Below, piece by piece: positions 16,643 to 21,627 of a stretch of DNA of 21,627 nt; positions within the stretch are counted from its first letter, which is position 1, and each line of letters begins with the position of its first letter. The DNA is taken from the NCBI GenBank assembly GCA_049974825.1, contig JBNGDJ010000035.1:1-21627 (forward strand), read 5' to 3'. A program made the translations under genes and the position numbers. Under the pieces are notes generated by a model. That model had not been told where the DNA came from. It saw only the letters and a list, made by a program, of their open reading frames with translations, and did not search any database. This stretch comes from JBKHDT01 sp049974825. Its GTDB lineage: Bacteria > Pseudomonadota > Gammaproteobacteria > Halothiobacillales > Halothiobacillaceae.

Positions 16643-17803
16643 ATGAACGAGACACGCTGGGAACTGCCCGCGGGCATCGAGGAAGTCCTGCCTGACGAGG
16701 CTTGGGCGCTGGAGTCGCTGCGCCGTCGGCTGCTGGATCACTTTGCCCGCTGCGGCTACGGGCTGGTTATTCCGCCGCTGGTCGAATTCGTCGACTCGCT
16801 GCTGACCGGGGCCGGGGAGGACCTGGACCTGCTGACCTTCAAGCTCACCGACCGGCTCACCGGTCGGCTGATGGGGGTGCGGGCCGACATGACACCGCAG
16901 ATGGCGCGGATTGACGCGCACAGCCTGCGCCAGTCGGGCGTGACCCGGCTTTGCTATCTCGGCTCGGTGCTGCGCACGGTGCCCGACGGATTTGCAGGCA
17001 GCCGCAGCCCGATGCAGGTGGGTGCCGAGCTGTTCGGCGACGACAGCGCCGAGGCCGATGTCGAGATGCTTGGCCTGATGATCGAGACGCTGGCGCATGC
17101 CGGGATCGACGCGCCGGTGCTGGACATCGGCCATGTCGGCGTGTTCCGTGCAATGGCCGACGAGGCCGGCCTGGACCCGGCCCGCGAGCATGCCCTGCTG
17201 GACATGCTTCAGCGCAAGGCCCTGCCGGAGATCGATGCCGCGCTGGCTGAATGGGACGTGCCTGCTGAGGCGGCCGGGCGCCTGGCGGCTCTTGGACGGT
17301 TGCATGGCGAAACTTCGGTTCTGGAACAGGCCCGGGCCACTCTGGGTGAGGCGGCAGGTTCGGCGATAGCGCGGATGGAGCAGGTGGCTGCGGTGATCCG
17401 CCGTCGTTATCCCCGGGTTCGTCTGCAGGTCGACCTGGCCGAACTGCACGGCTATCACTACCACACCGGGCTGGTGTTTGCCGCCTATGTCGAGGGTGCC
17501 GGCGAAGAGATTGCCCGCGGAGGGCGCTATGACCAGGTCGGCCGGGTGTTCGGTCGGGCTCGCCCCGCAACAGGGTTTTCATCCGACGTGCGCGAACTGA
17601 TGCGCCTGGCCGACCGGCAGGACGAGGAGGGGCAGGGCCCGATTGTCGCGCCGGCCGATCTCGGGGACCCGTCGCTGGACGAGGCCATCGCCCGGCTGCG
17701 CGCGGCCGGCGAGACGGTGGTGCCCGCGCTCGGTGGGGCCGACCGGACGAAAGGGCGTCGGCTGGTGCGACAGAAAGATACTTGGTTGGTCGTAGAGAAC
17801 TGA
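16643..17803 (+). CDS. hisZ: ATP phosphoribosyltransferase regulatory subunit HisZ
   Basis: HisZ is a histidyl-tRNA-synthetase-like protein with no aminoacylation role; it combines with short-form HisG to make the first enzyme of histidine synthesis. The 386-residue product contains class II synthetase-like motifs, for example VRADMTPQMARI and EIARGGRYDQVG, and lacks the HisRS anticodon-binding domain. AAGGAA lies just upstream of the ATG at 16643; a TTG at 16631 in frame would add four residues. Its presence predicts a short HisG elsewhere in the genome. It lies 3 nt before purA, an arrangement known from Pseudomonas and relatives. Confidence 0.93.
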   Translation: MNETRWELPAGIEEVLPDEAWALESLRRRLLDHFARCGYGLVIPPLVEFVDSLLTGAGEDLDLLTFKLTDRLTGRLMGVRADMTPQMARIDAHSLRQSGVTRLCYLGSVLRTVPDGFAGSRSPMQVGAELFGDDSAEADVEMLGLMIETLAHAGIDAPVLDIGHVGVFRAMADEAGLDPAREHALLDMLQRKALPEIDAALAEWDVPAEAAGRLAALGRLHGETSVLEQARATLGEAAGSAIARMEQVAAVIRRRYPRVRLQVDLAELHGYHYHTGLVFAAYVEGAGEEIARGGRYDQVGRVFGRARPATGFSSDVRELMRLADRQDEEGQGPIVAPADLGDPSLDEAIARLRAAGETVVPALGGADRTKGRRLVRQKDTWLVVEN

Positions 17804-17806
17804 AAA

Positions 17807-19099
17807 ATGGGAAAAAGCGTAATCGTTCTCGGGTCCCAGTGGGGCGATGAGGGCAAGGGCAAGATCGTCGATCTGCTGACGGAAAGGGCAGGGGCGGTCG
17901 TCCGTTTCCAGGGCGGGCACAATGCCGGTCACACGCTGGTGATCGGTGAGGAAAAGACGGTCCTGCACCTGATTCCCTCCGGCGTGCTGCGCGAAGGGGT
18001 CACCTGCGTGATCGGCAACGGCGTGGTTCTGTCCCCGGAGGCGCTGCTGAGCGAAATCGACATGCTCGAGTCCCGGGACGTGCCCGTGCGCGAGCGTCTC
18101 AAGCTTTCCGAGGCCTGCCCGCTGATCCTGCCCTATCACGTGGCACTGGATCACGCCCGGGAGAAGGCCCGAGGCTCGGCGGCCATCGGGACCACGGGAC
18201 GCGGCATTGGTCCGGCCTACGAGGACAAGGTCGCGCGTCGTGCTGTCCGGCTGGCGGACCTGTTCCACCGAGAGCGTTTCGCGTCCAAGCTCGGCGAGGT
18301 GCTGGACTACCACAATTTCGTGCTGCGCAACTATTTTGGTGCGCAGACGGTGGACTTCCAGCAGGTCCTCGACGAGGCGCTGGCACAGGCGGAAGTGCTC
18401 AAGCCGATGGTGGCCGACATCCCCGAGCTCCTGCACGGCCTGCGCCGGGATGGCGCCAATCTCATGTTCGAGGGCGCGCAGGGTACGCTGCTGGACATCG
18501 ACCACGGCACCTATCCCTTCGTGACGTCTTCGAACACCACGGCGGGCGGCGCGTCAACCGGCGCGGGTGTCGGGCCGCTCCAGTTCGACTACGTGCTGGG
18601 CATCACCAAGGCCTATACCACCCGGGTCGGCGCCGGGCCCTTCCCCACCGAGCTGGATGACGAGGTGGGCGACCATCTTGCCCGCAAGGGGCACGAGTTC
18701 GGGTCCACGACCGGGCGGGCGCGCCGCTGTGGCTGGTTTGATGCCGTGGCCCTGCGTCGGGCCGTGCAGATCAACAGCATCAGCGGGCTGTGCCTGACCA
18801 AGCTGGACGTGCTGGACGGGCTGGACAGCATCCGCATCTGCGTGGGCTACGAGGTTGACGGCCGTGCCGTGGCGACGCCGCCTGTGGGAGCCGAAGCCTA
18901 CGCGGCCTGTCGCCCGGTCTACGAGGAGCTGCCCGGCTGGAGTGAGTCGACCGTCGGAATTCGCTCGCTGGAGGCCCTGCCGGAAAACGCCCGGGCCTAC
19001 ATTCGCCGGATCGAGGCGGTCTGCGAGGTTCCGGTCGACATCATCTCCACCGGTCCGGAACGGGACGAAACCATCGTCCTGCGCCATCCCTATCATTGA
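17807..19099 (+). CDS. purA: Adenylosuccinate synthetase
   Basis: PurA joins IMP and aspartate using GTP, the first committed step from IMP to AMP. The 430-residue product has the GSQWGDEGKGKIVD loop (9-22), GHNAGHTL, GTTGRGIGPAYEDK and FEGAQGTLLDIDHG, all intact. The Arg/Gly signature GSTTGRARRCGWFD is also present. Its ATG is 3 nt after the hisZ stop, so the two are probably translationally coupled. A terminator follows. Confidence 0.98.
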   Translation: MGKSVIVLGSQWGDEGKGKIVDLLTERAGAVVRFQGGHNAGHTLVIGEEKTVLHLIPSGVLREGVTCVIGNGVVLSPEALLSEIDMLESRDVPVRERLKLSEACPLILPYHVALDHAREKARGSAAIGTTGRGIGPAYEDKVARRAVRLADLFHRERFASKLGEVLDYHNFVLRNYFGAQTVDFQQVLDEALAQAEVLKPMVADIPELLHGLRRDGANLMFEGAQGTLLDIDHGTYPFVTSSNTTAGGASTGAGVGPLQFDYVLGITKAYTTRVGAGPFPTELDDEVGDHLARKGHEFGSTTGRARRCGWFDAVALRRAVQINSISGLCLTKLDVLDGLDSIRICVGYEVDGRAVATPPVGAEAYAACRPVYEELPGWSESTVGIRSLEALPENARAYIRRIEAVCEVPVDIISTGPERDETIVLRHPYH

Positions 19100-19124
19100 G
19101 GTCGGGCTGGCCCGAAATTCCGCA

Positions 19125-19188
19125 AGCTCAGGGCTAAACATCTGTCATGAGACAGGGTTTTTTGCCCTGGGCTATTTATTTTTTTCTC
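19125..19188 (+). terminator. Nested intrinsic terminator after purA
   Basis: An outer 10-bp stem (19125-19134 with 19164-19173, one G-T pair) is followed by ATTTATTTTTTT. Inside its loop, a 5-bp stem CTGTC/GACAG (19142-19146, 19151-19155) is followed by GGTTTTTT. Either stem could stop transcription; they are not mutually exclusive by sequence. This marks the end of the long hfq-to-purA block. Confidence 0.72.
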
Positions 19189-19202
19189 AACTCCAGTAAA
19201 AT
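19175..19202 (+). promoter_or_regulatory. Candidate rpsP promoter
   Basis: TAAAAT (19197-19202) matches the -10 consensus at 5/6. The best -35 partner is TTTATT (19175-19180), 16 bp upstream and only 3/6, but it lies in a very AT-rich tract that could act like an UP element. A start near 19209 would give a leader of about 65 nt before rpsP. The -35 region overlaps the T-tract of the purA terminator. Confidence 0.45.
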
Positions 19203-19273
19203 CACGCGCCTTGATTTTCGTGGCGTGGCCGCAGTGGCCCGCCGGCATGAACACATACAGGTCAGTATCGAGC

Positions 19274-19549
19274 ATGGTAACCATCCGACTTGCCCGCGGT
19301 GGCGCAAAGAAGCGCCCCTTCTACCACATCGTCGTCACGGACAGCCGCAATGCCCGGGACAGCGGGGCCTACATCGAGCGTCTGGGCTTTTTCAACCCGG
19401 TCGCTCGGGGACAGGAGCCGCGGCTGCGCATGGACCGTGACCGGGTCGAGGCCTGGCTTGAGCGTGGCGCCCGTCCGAGCGAGCGTGTCGCGACCCTGCT
19501 GAAGGAGCACGCGCGCCAGGCCGAGACCGGCAACTCCGACGCGGCCTGA
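19274..19549 (+). CDS. rpsP: 30S ribosomal protein S16
   Basis: This small-subunit assembly protein is 91 residues long and begins MVTIRLARGGAKKRPFYHI, the conserved S16 N-terminus. GAYIERLGFFNP around 32-43 is also diagnostic. The short tail after about residue 80 is variable in the family. The Shine-Dalgarno sequence is weak. An upstream in-frame ATG (19247) exists, but family conservation supports 19274. It heads the standard rpsP-rimM-trmD-rplS operon. Confidence 0.97.
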   Translation: MVTIRLARGGAKKRPFYHIVVTDSRNARDSGAYIERLGFFNPVARGQEPRLRMDRDRVEAWLERGARPSERVATLLKEHARQAETGNSDAA

Positions 19550-19565
19550 GCCGGGACGACATACC

Positions 19566-20105
19566 GTGGGTTCGGCAGCGCAGTCGGAAGACGGGCGGCC
19601 CGCCCGCGAAGAGTGGGTCCAGCTCGGTCATGTGATCGGCGCCCACGGGATCCGTGGCGGGTTGCGGATTTTCTCCGGAACCCGGCCGGCCGATGCGATC
19701 GGTCAATACCGCCGCTGGCGCGTGATCGCGCCGGATGGCCCGCTGGATCTGCATCTTGACGGGCTCGGCTGGCAGGGAAAAAACCTGGTCGCGCGACTGG
19801 AGTCGGTTGCGGACCGGGATCGGGCCGAGGCGCTCGCTGGTGCCCCGATCTGGGTGCACTCAGACGACTTGCCGTCACCCGAGCCGGGCGAATACTACTG
19901 GCGTGATCTGATCGGCTGCGCCGTGGTCACGCGGGACGACCAGCCCCTGGGCGAGGTCGTCGACATGATGGAAACCGGCGCCAACGACGTGATGGTGGTG
20001 CGCGGAGATCGCGAGCGGCTGATTCCGTTCACAATGGGCCATGCCGTGCAGTCAGTGGACCTGGCGGCCCGCTGCATTCGGGTCGACTGGGACCCGGCAT
20101 TCTGA
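19566..20105 (+). CDS. rimM: Ribosome maturation factor RimM
   Basis: RimM binds S19 and helps 16S rRNA processing and assembly of the small-subunit head. The 179-residue product has the N-terminal barrel motif LGHVIGAHGIRGGLRI (20-35) and a C-terminal PRC-barrel beginning at EYYWRDLIGCAVV, with GANDVMVV further on. It starts with GTG, 16 nt after rpsP. The first dozen or so residues (Ala/Ser/Glu-rich) are not conserved, so a slightly later start cannot be excluded, though no better start codon is evident. Confidence 0.95.
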   Translation: MGSAAQSEDGRPAREEWVQLGHVIGAHGIRGGLRIFSGTRPADAIGQYRRWRVIAPDGPLDLHLDGLGWQGKNLVARLESVADRDRAEALAGAPIWVHSDDLPSPEPGEYYWRDLIGCAVVTRDDQPLGEVVDMMETGANDVMVVRGDRERLIPFTMGHAVQSVDLAARCIRVDWDPAF

Positions 20106-20114
20106 CGGGCTCGG

Positions 20115-20861
20115 ATGCAGATTGAAGTCATCAGCCTGTTCCCGGAGCTTGTCGCCTCTGTCGGGGCGCATGGCATGCCCCGGGTGGCGGTGGACCGGGG
20201 CGGCTTGGCGCTGACGACGCGCAATCCGCGGGACTTCACCCACGACAGGCACCGCACCGTCGATGACCGTCCCTATGGGGGCGGGCCCGGAATGCTGATG
20301 AAGGTCGAGCCGCTGGTTGCCTCCATTCGCGCCGCGCAGGCCGCGTTGCCCGAAGCACCGGTGATCTATCTTTCGCCCCAGGGGGCGCCGATGGATCAGA
20401 AGGTGGTCGAGTCGCTCGCTCGGCTGCCGGCCTTGATCCTGCTCTGTGGACGCTACGAGGGCATTGACGAGCGGGTGATCGAATCCTGCGTGGATCGCGA
20501 GCTTTCGATTGGCGACTACGTGCTTTCCGGCGGTGAACTGGGCGCCATGGTGGTGGTGGATGCCGTGGCCCGACTCCTGCCGGGAGTGCTGGGTCACGAG
20601 GACTCGGCCCGGGAAGATTCTTTCAGTGACGGGCTGCTCGATTGCCCGCACTACACCCGGCCGGAGGTTTTCGAGGGTCGGCGCGTGCCGGAGGTCCTGC
20701 TCAGCGGCGATCACGCGAAAATCGCTCGCTGGCGGCGGCAGCAGGCGCTGGGGCGGACCTGGCTCCGGCGACCGGACTTGATCGACCCGGACACGCTGGA
20801 TGCGGAGGATCGGGCAGCGCTCGACGCCTTTCTTGCGGCGACGGGTTCGACAGAGGAATAG
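20115..20861 (+). CDS. trmD: tRNA (guanine-N1)-methyltransferase TrmD
   Basis: TrmD methylates G37 of tRNAs at N1 using S-adenosylmethionine and prevents +1 frameshifts. The 248-residue product has the trefoil-knot SAM site: YLSPQGAPM (85-93), LCGRYEGIDERV (110-121) and SIGDYVLSGGE (131-141). The catalytic-type aspartate is D171 in SDGLLDCPHYTRP. The N-terminal RPYGGGPGM (52-60) is also conserved. It begins 9 nt after rimM. The 61-nt gap to rplS contains a small GC-rich inverted repeat (CCGGG/CCCGG). Confidence 0.97.
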   Translation: MQIEVISLFPELVASVGAHGMPRVAVDRGGLALTTRNPRDFTHDRHRTVDDRPYGGGPGMLMKVEPLVASIRAAQAALPEAPVIYLSPQGAPMDQKVVESLARLPALILLCGRYEGIDERVIESCVDRELSIGDYVLSGGELGAMVVVDAVARLLPGVLGHEDSAREDSFSDGLLDCPHYTRPEVFEGRRVPEVLLSGDHAKIARWRRQQALGRTWLRRPDLIDPDTLDAEDRAALDAFLAATGSTEE

Positions 20862-20922
20862 GACGCCTGGCCGGGTGATCGGCCCGGGGTTCAATACATA
20901 CAGACGTTCAGGGGATATATCG

Positions 20923-21270
20923 ATGAGCAATGTGATTCAACAACTGGAAGCCGAGCAGATGACCCGCGAGGTGCCGGAGTTCGGTCCCGGCGACACCGTA
21001 GTGGTTCAGGTTCGGGTCAAGGAAGGCGACCGTGAGCGTCTCCAGGCCTTCGAGGGCGTGGTGATCGCCAAGCGCAACCGTGGCCTCAACTCCGCGTTTA
21101 CCGTGCGCAAGATTTCCTACGGTGAAGGGGTCGAACGGGTCTTCCAGACCTACGCGCCCAGCATCGCGGAAATCCAGGTCAAGCGCCGTGGTGACGTGCG
21201 TCGTGCCAAGCTGTACTACCTCCGTGGGCGGACCGGCAAGTCTGCACGCATCAAGGAAAAGCTCGGCTGA
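20923..21270 (+). CDS. rplS: 50S ribosomal protein L19
   Basis: L19 lies at the interface between the ribosomal subunits. The 115-residue product has the conserved FGPGDTVVVQVRVKEG (20-35) and RIKEKLG C-terminus, with normal length. The ATG is preceded by AGGGGA with 7 nt spacing. A longer in-frame reading from 20800 is contradicted by the conserved start. It is last in the rpsP operon, and an intrinsic terminator follows 66 nt after the stop. Confidence 0.97.
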   Translation: MSNVIQQLEAEQMTREVPEFGPGDTVVVQVRVKEGDRERLQAFEGVVIAKRNRGLNSAFTVRKISYGEGVERVFQTYAPSIAEIQVKRRGDVRRAKLYYLRGRTGKSARIKEKLG

Positions 21271-21336
21271 GCCGGCCGGGGAGGCGCTGTACTCCCCCTT
21301 GGCGGGAAGACTCCGCCACGAAAGCACTTTTAATGA

Positions 21337-21362
21337 AATGCCGGGCCACGCCCGGCGTTTTT
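21337..21362 (+). terminator. Intrinsic terminator after rplS
   Basis: GCCGGGC (21340-21346) pairs perfectly with GCCCGGC (21350-21356) around a 3-nt loop and is followed by GTTTTT. Three A residues upstream can pair with the first Ts. This is a standard Rho-independent terminator for the rpsP-rimM-trmD-rplS operon. Confidence 0.85.
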
Positions 21363-21461
21363 GATTGCGGAAAACCCGGTTTTCCTGGACGGATGGGATA
21401 ATCTGAAACAATCATGACGAGGCTTCCTTGGGCAAGCTTGCACAGGAGGTAGTTTGCAAAA

Positions 21462-21594
21462 GGAATCTCTGCACGAATGCTTCAGATTCCCGACTGGGGC
21501 ATGGATGCCCCAAATTCGTCCCTGGTCTACACCCCTTGCCGCCATCCATGGCGGCATCCCTGTTCTTCGGCCCTTCCGACATCCATGTCGGAAG
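21462..21594. repeat. Right tandem hairpin array (CATCCATG-core family)
   Basis: Four hairpins lie in series. GGAATCT/AGATTCC pairs 21462-21468 with 21484-21490. GGGGCAT/ATGCCCC pairs 21496-21502 with 21505-21511 (core CATGGATG). TGCCGCCAT/ATGGCGGCA pairs 21537-21545 with 21548-21556. CTTCCGACAT/ATGTCGGAAG pairs 21573-21582 with 21585-21594. The last two are centred on CATCCATG and share no stem sequence outside that core, yet pair perfectly. Segment 21469-21513 is the inverted partner of 91-135. The window ends 33 nt later at GCATCCCT, so the array may continue. A reading frame from a TTG at 21454, preceded by AGGAGG, stays open to the end; I do not call it a gene. Confidence 0.8.
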
Positions 21595-21627
21595 CCCTTT
21601 CGGGTTCGGCCTGCGAAGAGCATCCCT

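Noticed and set aside
21414..21452. Twelve-codon open frame after the rplS terminator
   Set aside because: It is too short, and I see no evidence of translation apart from a -10-like GATAAT upstream with no -35.
21462..21627. CRISPR array
   Set aside because: The repeated part is only an 8-base core, the stems differ between units, spacing varies (43 and 37 bp), and no cas genes are present.

Overview
The window looks like a GC-rich gammaproteobacterial chromosome fragment from a draft assembly. It carries one run of exactly 100 Ns (10650-10749), and both outer ends stop inside a repeated hairpin element. The gene order nnr-tsaE-amidase-mutL-miaA-hfq-hflX-hflK-hflC-DUF2065-hisZ-purA is the conserved gammaproteobacterial block in the form that has hisZ before purA (Pseudomonas-like and purple-sulfur-like lineages, not enterics). 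MutL has an endonuclease-type C-terminus, which also points away from Enterobacterales. Genus cannot be fixed from sequence alone.

Layout. 1-143: tandem hairpin array. 242-3469 (+): a large membrane-anchored c-di-GMP enzyme with a periplasmic PhnD-like domain, two PAS domains, GGDEF and EAL. 3499-4843 (-): mutM, rpmG and rpmB, read as rpmB-rpmG-terminator-mutM. 4887-4964: two back-to-back promoters, for rpmBG (-) and trpS (+). 5006-7967 (+): trpS-nnr-tsaE, tightly packed. 7968-8419: a visibly more AT-rich spacer with a folded leader before the amidase. 8420-12302 (+): amiC-type amidase, mutL (interrupted by the N gap) and miaA. 12303-12602: spacer with a hairpin related to the end repeats. 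12603-19099 (+): hfq, hflX, hflK, hflC, DUF2065, hisZ, purA. 19125-19202: a nested terminator followed by a candidate rpsP promoter. 19274-21270 (+): rpsP-rimM-trmD-rplS and a terminator. 21462-21627: a second hairpin array.

Function. Most genes are housekeeping: translation (trpS, rpmB, rpmG, rpsP, rplS), tRNA modification (tsaE, miaA, trmD), ribosome maturation and rescue (rimM, hflX), DNA repair (mutM, mutL), RNA regulation (hfq), membrane protein quality control (hflKC), cell separation (amidase), metabolite repair (nnr), purine synthesis (purA) and histidine synthesis (hisZ).

The most unusual content is non-coding. A family of near-perfect hairpins shares an 8-base core, CATCCATG or its complement, while the stem arms differ between copies and stay complementary. 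The arrays at the two ends are homologous: they share a 45-bp segment with one mismatch, in inverted orientation, and the same 43-bp spacing to the next hairpin even though that hairpin has a different stem. A solo relative lies directly after miaA. All of this was read by eye; no folding, alignment or database search was run.
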